The notes: generated by a model from the letters alone, not told the origin. A stretch of 45,364 nucleotides of DNA from DAOMOD01 sp964526035 (GCA_964526035.1 CAZGKE010000007.1:1-45364), one strand, 5' to 3'; positions 7,808 to 16,991 are shown, counted from the first letter of the stretch. Translations and numbers: made by a program.

Positions 7808-10800
7808 TCAGCCGCGCGGATCGACCACCTGGCCCAGCTGGCGCACGCCGACACCGATCAGCAGCAGGACCAGAAGCAGCAGGCCGATGCGACCAGCGCC
7901 CGGAACCGCCACCGCTTCCGGAATACCTCCGGTCGGCAGGCCGCTGCCGGTCAGCCCGATGCTGGCCGAAACTCCACCGTCAGCCGTGAGCAACAGGTTG
8001 CCACTGCGTAGCCCTACCGCCGTCGGTGCGAACACGATCTGCACCTGGCACTGAGCGCCGGCCGCAAGGCTCGGTGTGCAGTTTTCGACCAGGATCGAGA
8101 AGTCGCCGCCGAGGGCAATGACCAGACCGGTGAGCATGCCGCCGCTGGTGTTCTCGATGGTCAGCACCAAGGTGGCATCGTCGCCGAGCGGCACGCCGCC
8201 GAAATCGAGGCCGCCGGGCGGATCGAAGGTCACCGGTGGCGGCGGCGGCTCGGTGCCGTTGCCGCTGAGGGTGGCCATGGCGCCGCCGCTGGTCGAAGTC
8301 GCCGCCACGCTGCCCGCGGCCGGGCCGGCCGCCGCCGGCTGGAAGCGCACGACGACAGTGCAATCGGCGCCCGCGGCAAGATCAAAGGTGGCCATAGAAC
8401 AGCTGCCGCCGTCGCGGCTGAAGCCGGCGCCGCTTGCGACAACATCGATGCCGCTGACGGTCACCCCGCCGGTGTTTTCCAGCGTCGTGGTCAGGGTGGC
8501 GCTGCTGCCGACTTCGACATCGCCAAACGCCAGCGCTGCAGGGTCGAAAGCAAGCGCGCCTGGCTCGATGCCTTCGCCGCTCAGCGCAACGCTGGCGCTG
8601 GTGCCGCCGTCGCCCATGGCATCAAGGCTGCCGCTGGCGGGGCCGGTTGCAGCCGGCTGGAAGCGTACGGTCACCGTGCAGTCCGCGCCCGCGGCCAGAC
8701 TGAACGCGACCAGCGCGCAGCTGCCGCCGTCGCGGCTGAAGCCGGTCCCGCTGACCGCGATCATCACGTTGTCCACGGCGAGGTCGCCGGGGTTGGACAA
8801 GGTGACGGTCTGGGCGGCGCCGGCACCGCCGGTGACCACCGGGCCGAAGTCGATGCTGGCCTGGCTGAACACCAGGTCACCTGGCGCCTGCCCGTTGCCG
8901 AGCAGCGCCGCCGAGGCGCCGCCGCCGTCGACCGAGGATGCATCCAGGCTGCCGCTGGCCGGACCGGCCAGGCCAGGCTGGAAGCGGATGACGACCGTGC
9001 AATCAGCGCCCGCGGCAAGATCGAACATGCCCATGCCGCAGGTGCCGCCGTCGCGACTGAAGCCGGGGCCGGAAACCGCAAGCTGGATGCCGGTCACAGG
9101 CACTCCGCCGGTGTTTTCGAGCGTGGTGGCCAGCGTGTCGCTGTCGCCGACCAGCACATCGCCGAAATCGAGGCTGGCCGGATCGAAGGCCAGAGCGCCG
9201 GGGGCGACACCGTTGCCGCTCAATGCGACGGCCGCGCCTCCGCCATCGGTCGATGTGGCGTCGAGCGAGCCATTCGCCATGCCGGCTGCCGCCGGCTGGA
9301 AGCGGATGACGACGGTGCAGTCGGCGCCGCCAGCGAGATCGAACATGCCCATGCCGCAGGTGCCGCCGTCGCGGCTGAAGCCGGCACCGGTCACTGCGAG
9401 CTGAACGCCGGTGACAGGGACTCCGCCGGTGTTTTCGAGCGTGGTGGTGAGCGTGTCGCTGTCGCCGAGCGGTACGTCGCCGAACGCCAGCATGGCCGGA
9501 TCGAAGTCCAGTGCGCCGGGCTCGATGCCGTTGCCCTGCAGGCCAGCGTCGGCATTGGCGCCGCCGTCGTGGCTGGCGCTGACGTTGCCGCTCGCGGCGC
9601 CGGATGCCGCCGGCGCAAAGCGCAGCAGCACGGTGCAGTCGCCGCCGGCGGGGAGGCTGAACGCCACCATCGAGCAGGTGCCGCCCTCGCGGCTGAAGCC
9701 GGTCCCCGTGACGCTTACCATCACGTTGGCGGCGGCGACGTCCCCGCTGTTCGACAAGGTGGCGGTAAGGTCGCTGTTGCTGCCGATCTCGACGCTGCCA
9801 AAGTCATAGTTCGCCATGTCGAACGTCAGCAGGGCCGGCGCCAGTCCGGAGCCGGCAAGCGCAGCGTTCGCCGACGCGCCGGTGCCCATGGCGTCGAGAT
9901 CGCCGCTGGCTGCGCCTGCCATCGCAGGCTCGAAGCGCACGACCACCGTACAGTCGGCGCCGCCGATCAGGCTGAACGCCACTATCGGACAGGTTCCGCC
10001 GTCGCGGCTGAAGCCCGCGCCGGTGACCGCGATCATGATGTCGTCGATGGCTGCGCCGCCGGTATTCTCGAGCGTGGTGGTCAACGTGTCGCTATCGCCC
10101 ACCAGGACATCGCCGAAATCGAGGCTGGCCGGATCGAAAGCCAGCGCCCCGGGAGCGACACCGTTGCCGCTCAATGCGGCGGCCGCGGCTCCGCCATCGG
10201 TCGATGTGGCGTCGAGCGAGCCGTTCGCCATGCCGGCTGCGACCGGTTCGAAGCGGACGATGACCGTGCAGTTGGCGCCTGCGCCGAGATCGAACATGCC
10301 CATGGCGCAGGTGCCGCCGTCGCGGCTGAATCCGGCGCCTGTCACCGCAAGCTGGATGCCGGTGACCGGCACGCCGCCGGTGTTCTCGAGCGTCGTGGTC
10401 AGCGTGTCGTTGTCACCGAGCGGCACGTCGCCGAACGCCAGCATGGCCGGATCGAAGTCCAGTGCGCCGGGCTCGATGCCGTTGCCCTGCAGGCCAGCGT
10501 CGGCATTGGCGCCGCCGTCGTGGCTGGCGCTGACGTTGCCGCTCGCGGCGCCGGATGCCGCCGGCGCAAAGCGCAGCAGCACGGTGCAATTGCCGCCGGC
10601 GGGCAGGCTGAACGCTGCCATCGAGCAGGTGCCGCCCTCGCGGCTGAAGCCGGTCCCCGTGACGCTCACCATCACATTGGTGGCGGCGACCTCCCCGCTG
10701 TTTGACAAGGTGGCCGTGAGGTCGGCGTTGCTGCCGATCTCGACGCTGCCGAAGTCGTAGTTGGCCATGTCGAACATCAGGAACGCGGGTGCCAGTCCTG

Positions 10801-13594
10801 TGCCAACAAGCGCGGCGTTGGCGGAGGCGCCGGTGCCGACGGCGTCCAGATCGCCGTTCGCTGCGCCGGTGGCTGCCGGGTCGAAGCGCACGATCACCGT
10901 GCAATCGGAGCCGCCGGTCAGGCTGAACGCCACCATCGGGCAGGTGCCGCCGTCGCGGCTGAAGCCCGCACCGGTGACCGCGATCATGATGTCGTCGACG
11001 GCTGCGCCGCCGGTGTTCTCGAGGGTAGCAGTCAGCATCGCGTTGCCGCCCACCGCCACCCCGCCGAAGTCGAGACTGGCGGCGTCGAATGCCAGGGCGC
11101 CGGGTGCCTGTCCGTTGCCGGTGAGCGTCGCGCTGTCCCCATCGCCAAACGTCGCGTTGGCGTCGAGCTGGCCGGCGGCGGCCCCGGTGGCCGCCGGTGC
11201 GAAGCGCGCGGTGACGGTGCAATCCTCTCCCGGACCGAGGTCGAAGGGCTCGGCCCCGCAGGTGCTGCCGGCCACGCTGAAGCCGGCGCCGGTCGCGCCG
11301 AGCGTGATGCCGGTGACCTCATCGCCGTCGACGTGCGCGAGCGTGAAGTCGAAGTCAGCCTGCGCACCGATCGTGACCGTACCGAAATTGTGGCTGGCCG
11401 GAATGTACGCCAGCGTGCCAGGGGTGACGGCCTGCACGCCGTTGGAGAATTCCGAGGTGGCATTGGCCGGACCTTCGGTGCCGTCAAGGCGCGATGTCGG
11501 ATAGCCGTGCAGTGCCCCTGGCTCCAGCGGAAACAGGTTGGTGACGTTGAGCGAGATGCAGCGACCCTGCGGATCCTCTGCCGGCATGAAAGCGTCGGTT
11601 TCGGAGTACAGCCCGGCGACATCGGTGGTGACGTCCTTGCTGAACAGGAAATCCCGGCCTTCTCCGGTGCCGGCGCTGCATGGCGCATCGCTCGCGTAGA
11701 ACTCGATGCGCAGCGGTGTGTCAGGCGAGCTCATGACCGCCCAGCTGGCGCTGAGCATGCCGCTGCCGAGGTCGAGACTCGGCGGCGGCAGTCCGGCGCA
11801 GCCCGCGAGCGCGCCACCGTTGTTGCACAACACCGGCGCGTTCTGCCGGAAATTCGGATAGTTGGCATTGGGTACGGGGTTGTCGACATCGTTGGCGACG
11901 TTGCTCTCCGAGCTGATACCGGCGAGGTCGATGGCGATGCCTTCGCCGTCCTGGCCGTTGGCGTAGATCGAGTTGCGCTGGATCAGCACCGACTTGGTGT
12001 TGCTGGTTGACAGCTCGCTCAGCTTGATGCCGTTGCGGCCGTTGCCGGCGATCACGTTGCCGTCGTCCGAACCGGGCCCACCTATGGTGTGCACCGGCGA
12101 GCCGTACACCTGGATGCCGTCGCCGCCGTTGCCGAAGTCGAACAGGTCGAGACCAGTGAAGTCGGTGACGCCGATGAAGTTGCCTTGTACGGTCACGTTG
12201 GCGCCGTCGACGCCACCGCGCAGCAGGAGGCCGTGACGGCCGTTGCCGAGGATCAGGTTGTTGCGGATCTCGTGGTTGCCCCTGGTCACCACGATGCCGT
12301 TGCCGTCGTTGCCGACTTCGAGCTCGCCTATCGGCGTGCCGCCGGCCGGAAACTGGAACATGCCGATGAAGTTGCCGAACACCAGGGTGTTGGAACTGTT
12401 GGTGATCAGGAGGCCGCCGCTGGTGTCGCCGCCGCTGACGTCGAGGTCGGTCCCCGGATCGCTCCGGTTGTCGCTGATGGTGTTGGCGGGCCCGAGGATC
12501 AGGCTGTAGCCGGTGAGGTTGTCTGCGTGCAGCCCGGTGCTGACCACGATGCCGTTGCCGCCATTGCCGACTTCGGCGAGCGGGTTGTTGCCCGGACCGA
12601 CCAGGTTGCCCATCACGAAATTGGGCAGGCGCACGTCGCCGGGCTCGATCTGCATGCCGTCGTCGGTGTCGTTGTCGTGTTGGCCGCTGACGATGTTGCC
12701 GGGGCCGACGAAGTTGCCGTAGGCAAAGGAGCCGATGCGGATGCCGGCGCGGTTGCCGCCGCCGTGGCCGTTGGGCAGGGCGGTGCCTGCGGCCTGGTCG
12801 AGGCCGATGATGTTGCCTGCGATGATGGTGTTGAACGTGTTCTGGCTGAAGATGTCGATACCGAAATCGGCATTCCCGGAGATCAGGTTGCCGGTGATGG
12901 TGTTGGGCTCCGCGATCACGCTGAGCGCAGCCTGCAGGCTCGTGCTGAACGCTGCGATTGCTGCAAATTCTTCGGGCAGGTTGTCGATGAGGGCCGAAAG
13001 GTCGGGCAGCGTGACCGGCGGCGTCACTGTGCCCGAAAGGGAGATGCCGTCGCCCCCGTTGCCGTCGAGAGCCGGGTCGGAAGCGGTGCCCGCGGCATTG
13101 GTGCCGATGCGGTTGCCGGTGATCGTGTAGCCGTGCCCGGAAAGGCTGATGCCGTTCCCTCCGCAATTGCGGATCACCAGGTTCGAGACCGTGGACCCGC
13201 GTGCCCCGTCGGGATTCACGGCCGTGCTTGTTTCGGTCAGGGAGAAGCAGCCGAGACCGTTGCCGTCGATTTCCACGCGGTTGCCACTGGCAACGTTGCC
13301 GTTGGTGCCGTCAATGCTGACCGGCGACGTGATTCCCGGTATCGCGACCGCAAGATTGATGGTCGTGATACCGGACTGGAAGGTAATCGTGTGTGGACCG
13401 GTGAGGGCGTTCGCCTCCTGGATGGCGGCGCGCAGCGTGCAGGTGCCGCCAGCTGTGGCGCAGGCGCCGTTGCCGATGTTGGCGTCGGGATCGGAACCGG
13501 CGTCGTTGACCGTGAAGTTGGCACCGTGGGCGGCACCGGCCAATGCAAACAGAGCGGCAAGGGCGATGGATGGGGTGGATGGCTTCCGCGGCAT
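7808..13594 (-). CDS. Giant surface protein: beta-helix plus 11 choice-of-anchor-D repeats
   Basis: The 1928-residue exported protein has a signal peptide at 1-24. The N-terminal region contains CTLRAAIQEAN (CSLREA-like) and leads into a right-handed parallel beta-helix up to about residue 650, with many NxI/GNxIG turns (GNGGDGISLSG, GNFIG). From about residue 722 to 1880 come eleven tandem Ig-like units of about 106 residues. Each begins near PGALxFDPAxLDFGDV and contains ENTGG, TGAGFSRDGGTC, two conserved Cys and DCTVxVRFxPAAxGxASG, as in choice-of-anchor-D/HYDIN-like domains. The end (about 1886-1928) has a Pro/Gly turn, a 15-residue Leu/Val membrane segment and a short RQLGQVVDPRG tail, resembling bacterial PEP/IPTL-type sorting tails without a strict motif match. 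A strong AGGAGG-like site precedes ATG 13594. It is probably an adhesin or surface-layer-like protein. Confidence 0.88.
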   Translation of the reverse strand: MPRKPSTPSIALAALFALAGAAHGANFTVNDAGSDPDANIGNGACATAGGTCTLRAAIQEANALTGPHTITFQSGITTINLAVAIPGITSPVSIDGTNGNVASGNRVEIDGNGLGCFSLTETSTAVNPDGARGSTVSNLVIRNCGGNGISLSGHGYTITGNRIGTNAAGTASDPALDGNGGDGISLSGTVTPPVTLPDLSALIDNLPEEFAAIAAFSTSLQAALSVIAEPNTITGNLISGNADFGIDIFSQNTFNTIIAGNIIGLDQAAGTALPNGHGGGNRAGIRIGSFAYGNFVGPGNIVSGQHDNDTDDGMQIEPGDVRLPNFVMGNLVGPGNNPLAEVGNGGNGIVVSTGLHADNLTGYSLILGPANTISDNRSDPGTDLDVSGGDTSGGLLITNSSNTLVFGNFIGMFQFPAGGTPIGELEVGNDGNGIVVTRGNHEIRNNLILGNGRHGLLLRGGVDGANVTVQGNFIGVTDFTGLDLFDFGNGGDGIQVYGSPVHTIGGPGSDDGNVIAGNGRNGIKLSELSTSNTKSVLIQRNSIYANGQDGEGIAIDLAGISSESNVANDVDNPVPNANYPNFRQNAPVLCNNGGALAGCAGLPPPSLDLGSGMLSASWAVMSSPDTPLRIEFYASDAPCSAGTGEGRDFLFSKDVTTDVAGLYSETDAFMPAEDPQGRCISLNVTNLFPLEPGALHGYPTSRLDGTEGPANATSEFSNGVQAVTPGTLAYIPASHNFGTVTIGAQADFDFTLAHVDGDEVTGITLGATGAGFSVAGSTCGAEPFDLGPGEDCTVTARFAPAATGAAAGQLDANATFGDGDSATLTGNGQAPGALAFDAASLDFGGVAVGGNAMLTATLENTGGAAVDDIMIAVTGAGFSRDGGTCPMVAFSLTGGSDCTVIVRFDPAATGAANGDLDAVGTGASANAALVGTGLAPAFLMFDMANYDFGSVEIGSNADLTATLSNSGEVAATNVMVSVTGTGFSREGGTCSMAAFSLPAGGNCTVLLRFAPAASGAASGNVSASHDGGANADAGLQGNGIEPGALDFDPAMLAFGDVPLGDNDTLTTTLENTGGVPVTGIQLAVTGAGFSRDGGTCAMGMFDLGAGANCTVIVRFEPVAAGMANGSLDATSTDGGAAAAALSGNGVAPGALAFDPASLDFGDVLVGDSDTLTTTLENTGGAAIDDIMIAVTGAGFSRDGGTCPIVAFSLIGGADCTVVVRFEPAMAGAASGDLDAMGTGASANAALAGSGLAPALLTFDMANYDFGSVEIGSNSDLTATLSNSGDVAAANVMVSVTGTGFSREGGTCSMVAFSLPAGGDCTVLLRFAPAASGAASGNVSASHDGGANADAGLQGNGIEPGALDFDPAMLAFGDVPLGDSDTLTTTLENTGGVPVTGVQLAVTGAGFSRDGGTCGMGMFDLAGGADCTVVIRFQPAAAGMANGSLDATSTDGGGAAVALSGNGVAPGALAFDPASLDFGDVLVGDSDTLATTLENTGGVPVTGIQLAVSGPGFSRDGGTCGMGMFDLAAGADCTVVIRFQPGLAGPASGSLDASSVDGGGASAALLGNGQAPGDLVFSQASIDFGPVVTGGAGAAQTVTLSNPGDLAVDNVMIAVSGTGFSRDGGSCALVAFSLAAGADCTVTVRFQPAATGPASGSLDAMGDGGTSASVALSGEGIEPGALAFDPAALAFGDVEVGSSATLTTTLENTGGVTVSGIDVVASGAGFSRDGGSCSMATFDLAAGADCTVVVRFQPAAAGPAAGSVAATSTSGGAMATLSGNGTEPPPPPVTFDPPGGLDFGGVPLGDDATLVLTIENTSGGMLTGLVIALGGDFSILVENCTPSLAAGAQCQVQIVFAPTAVGLRSGNLLLTADGGVSASIGLTGSGLPTGGIPEAVAVPGAGRIGLLLLVLLLIGVGVRQLGQVVDPRG
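7950..11427 (-). repeat. Eleven tandem coding repeats of about 318 bp
   Basis: These encode the eleven choice-of-anchor-D-type units of the giant protein. Units 2, 5 and 8 start exactly 951 bp apart (11107, 10156 and 9205 on the minus strand). Units 1, 9, 10 and 11 are the most divergent. Each inner unit carries the paired Cys of GGTC/GGSC and DCTV/NCTV. Confidence 0.85.
9206..11107 (-). repeat. 951-bp higher-order tandem duplication (units 2-4 and 5-7)
   Basis: Three-unit block 10157-11107 is repeated as 9206-10156. Unit 2 matches 5, 3 matches 6 (both FDMANYDFGSVEIGSN) and 4 matches 7 (both EPGALDFDPAMLAFGDVPLGD). A 164-bp stretch (9474-9637 and 10425-10588) is identical including third codon positions, which points to recent duplication or gene conversion. 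Confidence 0.85.
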
Positions 13595-13628
13595 GGCATG
13601 TCCTCCTGGGACCGTCTGCTAGTGAGTC

Positions 13629-13647
13629 CACATTCGTTCCGAATGTG
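13629..13647. promoter_or_regulatory. 19-bp palindrome between divergent genes (candidate operator)
   Basis: CACATTCG (13629-13636) and CGAATGTG (13640-13647) form a perfect 8-bp inverted repeat with a 3-nt centre. It lies 35 bp upstream of the giant surface-protein start and 164 bp upstream of the divergent AbgT start. Its symmetry and position suit a dimeric repressor or activator site, but no regulator is known. A hairpin role is also possible. Confidence 0.35.
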
Positions 13648-13810
13648 CACAGGCCGCTCGCCCCTGCGTGAGTGGTCCTGACTGCACCAATACGTAGGTG
13701 TGCGGCGAAACGGTCCAACGATCACCGGACCGTCACCGAGCAAACCCGACTTGCCGGGGCGGAACAGGGCGCCTAGCATCCGCCGCTGGCAGTCCAGGGC
13801 ACGACACTCG

Positions 13811-15433
13811 ATGAACGCGGAAACCAAGACTCCGGAGCCGGGCAACGGCGACGAGGCGCAACCCGGCGTCAATTGGGTCACGCGCATGCTGAATTTCGTG
13901 GAATGGGCCGGCAATCTGCTGCCGCACCCGGTTTCGCTTTTCGCCATCCTGGCAGTGTTCATCGTGTTCCTGAGCGGCTTTCTTGGCTGGCTCGACATCA
14001 GTGTGGCGGACCCGCGCCCGGAGGGCGCACCGGGCCGCGCCGCCGACGGCGTCATCGCCGTGGTCAGCCTGCTCAATGCCGAGGGTCTGCGCCGCATCAT
14101 TGGGGGCCTGGTGACCAATTTCACCCAGTTCGTGCCGCTCGGCACCGTACTGGTGGCGATGCTCGGTGTCGGTATCGCCGAACGCTCAGGGCTCCTGTCC
14201 GCGGCCATCCGCGGCATGGTGATGCGCGCGCCGAAGGGACTGGTGACCGCAGTCATCGTATTCGCCGGCGTGCTGTCCAATACCGCCTCGGAAATGGGAT
14301 ATGTGGTGCTGATCCCGCTGGCGGCGGCAATCTTCTACGCCCTCGGGCGGCATCCCCTGGCCGGACTTGCAGCGGCGTTCGCCGGCGTCTCCGGCGGCTA
14401 CAGCGCCAACCTGCTGATCGGCACGGTCGACCCGTTGCTGGCAGGCATCACCCAGGAAGCGGCGCGCATCATCGACCCGACCTACGAGGTGCATCCGGCG
14501 GTCAACTGGTACTTCATGAGCGTCAGCACCTTTCTGATCACGGCGCTTGGCACTTTCGTCACGGTGAAGATCGTCGAGCCCAAGCTCGGTCCCTACGACA
14601 AGCGCCAGATGAGCGAGGACGAACCGCCGGAAATGGGGCTCAACCCGCTGCGGCCGGAGGAGCGCCGCGGACTGCGCAATGCGGGCATTGCCGTCCTTCT
14701 GGTGATCGCCCTGATCGCGCTGATGACGGTGCCGGGCTGGGGTGCACTGCGCCTGCCGGGCGTGGAGGACAACCTGGAAAGCCTTCGGCCCTTCCTCACC
14801 GGCATCGTGGCGCTGGTGTTCGTGTTCTTCGGCATTCCGGGTTTCGTGTACGGCTGGACCGTGGGCGTGATGAAGACCGACCGCGACGTCATCGACGCAA
14901 TGGCGAAAACGATGAGCACGCTGGGGCTGTACATCGTGCTGGTGTTCTTCGCCGCACAGTTCGTGGCGTTCTTCAACTGGACCCAGTTGGGGCAGATCAT
15001 TGCCGTAGTCGGTGCCAATGCGCTGCATTATGCCGGCATGACCGGGCCCGTCGTGTTCCTGCTGTTCATTCCGATGAGTGCCATGGTCAACCTGGCGCTG
15101 GGCTCGGCGTCGGCGCAGTGGGCGGTGACCGCACCGATCTTCGTGCCGATGCTGATGCTGGTTGGCTACAGCCCGGAGGTGATCCAGGCCGGCTACCGCA
15201 TCGGCGATTCGGTGACCAACCTGGTGACACCGATGATGAGCTACTTCGGCCTGATCCTGGCCTTCGCAACCAAGTATGTGCGCAACCTCGGCATCGGCAC
15301 TCTGATCGCCACCATGCTGCCCTACACCGTGGTCTTCGGTATCGGCTGGATGGCGCTGTTCTTCCTCTACGTGTTCGGGCTCGGGCTGCCGGTGGGGCCG
15401 GGGGCGCCTACTTATTATCCGGCGGTGCCTTAG
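13811..15433 (+). CDS. AbgT-family transporter
   Basis: The 540-residue integral membrane protein belongs to the AbgT family (p-aminobenzoyl-glutamate uptake in E. coli AbgT; sulfonamide/antimetabolite efflux in the Neisseria MtrF and Alcanivorax YdaH branch). A hydrophilic N-terminus of about 20 residues (MNAETKTPEPGNGDEAQPGV) is followed by about a dozen hydrophobic segments. Family-typical stretches include LPHPVSLFAILAVFIVFLS near residues 39-57, VLIPLAAAIFYALGRHPLAG, and near the C-terminus NLALGSASAQWAVTAPIFVP followed by MSYFGLILAF. ATG 13811 is chosen over an upstream in-frame ATG because family members begin close to the first membrane segment. Its 3' end overlaps the convergent propeller gene by 26 bp. 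No abgAB hydrolase genes are adjacent, so the direction of transport is open. Confidence 0.88.
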   Translation: MNAETKTPEPGNGDEAQPGVNWVTRMLNFVEWAGNLLPHPVSLFAILAVFIVFLSGFLGWLDISVADPRPEGAPGRAADGVIAVVSLLNAEGLRRIIGGLVTNFTQFVPLGTVLVAMLGVGIAERSGLLSAAIRGMVMRAPKGLVTAVIVFAGVLSNTASEMGYVVLIPLAAAIFYALGRHPLAGLAAAFAGVSGGYSANLLIGTVDPLLAGITQEAARIIDPTYEVHPAVNWYFMSVSTFLITALGTFVTVKIVEPKLGPYDKRQMSEDEPPEMGLNPLRPEERRGLRNAGIAVLLVIALIALMTVPGWGALRLPGVEDNLESLRPFLTGIVALVFVFFGIPGFVYGWTVGVMKTDRDVIDAMAKTMSTLGLYIVLVFFAAQFVAFFNWTQLGQIIAVVGANALHYAGMTGPVVFLLFIPMSAMVNLALGSASAQWAVTAPIFVPMLMLVGYSPEVIQAGYRIGDSVTNLVTPMMSYFGLILAFATKYVRNLGIGTLIATMLPYTVVFGIGWMALFFLYVFGLGLPVGPGAPTYYPAVP

Positions 15434-16649
15434 AACTTGCGGTTGAACTGTCGGTACCACGCACACGCGCCACCGCAATCCGCGGTCGACCTTCTGGCGC
15501 CTCGGTCCAGGCGATGACCAACCCCTGCCCGGCGCTGTATGCCAGGCGCGGGAACCCGCTGATGCGTCCGCGCGGCAGGCGGACGATTTCGCTGCGTTGC
15601 TGTTCGCGAAGCTTCGCGTCAAAGCGCGCCAGCATCAGGCGCGCGTCGGCGCCGTCCTCATCCAACCACGCCAGCCATAGACGGCCGTCGGCGGCTTCTG
15701 CGAGGCCGACGCGGCCGAGCACATTGCCCTCGGCGATCACTGTGGCCGCACCAAACGTGGCACCACCGTCGTCGGACCTCGCCAGCTGGACCCGCGCGCG
15801 CTGTCCGGCCATGGTGAACCAGGCGACGGTTACCACGTTGTCGCGCGCCACCACTTGCGGGCCATTCACCGGACAGGCCGGCATCACCCAATGGTCGTGA
15901 TGCACCGCTGCCGGTTCGCTCCAGGTGTCGCCCAGCCAGCGCACGATCATGATGTCGCGCACCTCATCCTCGCTGCGCCCGCGGTAGACCACCAGCGGAC
16001 CCGCGGTCGCGCGCGCCGCGCCTGTCTGGCAGCAGTCGCAGACGCGCGTGTCCAGAAGGGTCTCGCGACTGAGCGATCCATCGGCGGCCAGTGCCGCGCT
16101 GCGCAGCATCATTGCAGGCCCCTGGCCATGATGGTGACCGCCGTCGCCCGCAAGCGTCTCGCGGCCGTCCAGCCAGACCAGGCCGGCCAGATCATCAGAC
16201 CAGTGGAAATGACTGACGAAGCCGTGTTCAGTGCGGGTGCCGTCGCGGTGCGGAGTGATCGGCGTTGCCCAGCTGCGGCCATCATCGTCCGATCGCGTCA
16301 CGCGCACGTCATAGGCGTAGGTATCCGGACCGGATTTCTGCAGCCAATGTGCCAGCAGCGCGCCCGACGGCAGGGCGGAGATCGCGGGGAAGTCTGCCCA
16401 GTTGATGAACCAGTCTTCCCCTTGGGCAACGGTGATCGGCTCGGAGAAGCGGTCGCCGTCGAGTCGACTGAAGCGCAGCACATGGCTGCGGCCGTCGCGC
16501 TGCAGCCAGCTGAGCAGCACCTGCCCGCCGGCGTCTACTATCACTGCCGGCGCTAGGCTCTCGGCCGCGGCGCCGGTCGGCAGGCGTTCGATGACTGCAG
16601 CCTTGGCGGCTCCGGCGACCACCAGCCCGAGAAGGAGAACTCGATGCAT
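15408..16649 (-). CDS. Secreted BNR/sialidase-like beta-propeller with Cys/His motifs
   Basis: The 413-residue exported protein has a signal peptide at 1-18 (MHRVLLLGLVVAGAAKA). The fold is a sialidase-like beta-propeller, with Asp-box-like turns SDDDGRSW (120-127) and SDDGGATF (292-299). Sialidase catalytic residues (Arg triad, Tyr-Glu pair) are not evident, so true sialidase activity is doubtful. Unusual conserved-looking motifs are HHHGQGPAM (172-180), CDCC (204-207), HHDHW (250-254) and CPVNGP (259-264), which could bind a metal or haem. The open frame extends far upstream, but ATG 16649 starts the only signal peptide and has a nearby purine stretch. It is convergent with abgT (26-bp overlap) and divergent from the remnant and TonB-like genes. 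Confidence 0.75.
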   Translation of the reverse strand: MHRVLLLGLVVAGAAKAAVIERLPTGAAAESLAPAVIVDAGGQVLLSWLQRDGRSHVLRFSRLDGDRFSEPITVAQGEDWFINWADFPAISALPSGALLAHWLQKSGPDTYAYDVRVTRSDDDGRSWATPITPHRDGTRTEHGFVSHFHWSDDLAGLVWLDGRETLAGDGGHHHGQGPAMMLRSAALAADGSLSRETLLDTRVCDCCQTGAARATAGPLVVYRGRSEDEVRDIMIVRWLGDTWSEPAAVHHDHWVMPACPVNGPQVVARDNVVTVAWFTMAGQRARVQLARSDDGGATFGAATVIAEGNVLGRVGLAEAADGRLWLAWLDEDGADARLMLARFDAKLREQQRSEIVRLPRGRISGFPRLAYSAGQGLVIAWTEAPEGRPRIAVARVRGTDSSTASSKAPPDNK

Positions 16650-16773
16650 GCACGAAAGTGTAGCGAGCAAACCCGAGCCGCGCCGCAGGAGTTTCCCTGA
16701 TGGGTTCAGAACGCGTTCATTGCCGCGCCGCAAGCATGGGGCCCAAGACGGGCAAATGCCCGGCCACTTGGAA

Positions 16774-16991
16774 ATGACCATGCGTTCCCTGAGCCATGCT
16801 GTTGCCAGCGCTGGACTCGTTCTGGTCAGCGGCGCAAATGCCTCGCCCGTGACAGCGTGCGAGTGATCCGCGCCGAACCCATCGTCGAAACCCGTCGAAT
16901 GCCCGTGTTGCATGAAGTCTGCCGAGTCCCGCCGGTGACCGCGGTGGAATCTGGCTCCCGGTGCAGCGATGTCCTTGCCTTCCGCTACTGA
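16774..16991 (+). pseudogene. Frameshifted remnant of a small envelope protein (YcfJ-like N-terminus)
   Basis: From ATG 16774 the frame reads a signal peptide (MTMRSLSHAVASAGLVLVSG, then ANA) and stops at 16866. In the -1 frame the sequence continues without stop from before 16844 to 16991 and reads RDSVRVIRAEPIVETRRMPV, then LHEVC. That is the start of the mature part of small glycine-zipper/YcfJ-like envelope proteins (AxVxxVEPIxETVRVPV). One missing base near 16843 would join the two frames, giving ANA-YARDSVRV. The glycine-zipper part is absent downstream, so it also looks truncated. A sequencing error cannot be excluded for the frameshift alone. This remnant fills most of the 16650-17052 stretch. 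Confidence 0.5.

Noticed and set aside
7950..11427. Tandem repeats as a possible CRISPR array or satellite
   Set aside because: Units are about 318 bp, in frame and encode a conserved domain; there are no short direct repeats with unique spacers.
8076..13681. Several long plus-strand open frames opposite the giant surface protein, with repeated peptides
   Set aside because: Their repetitiveness mirrors the tandem repeats of the coding strand; no signal peptide, domain or ribosome site supports them.
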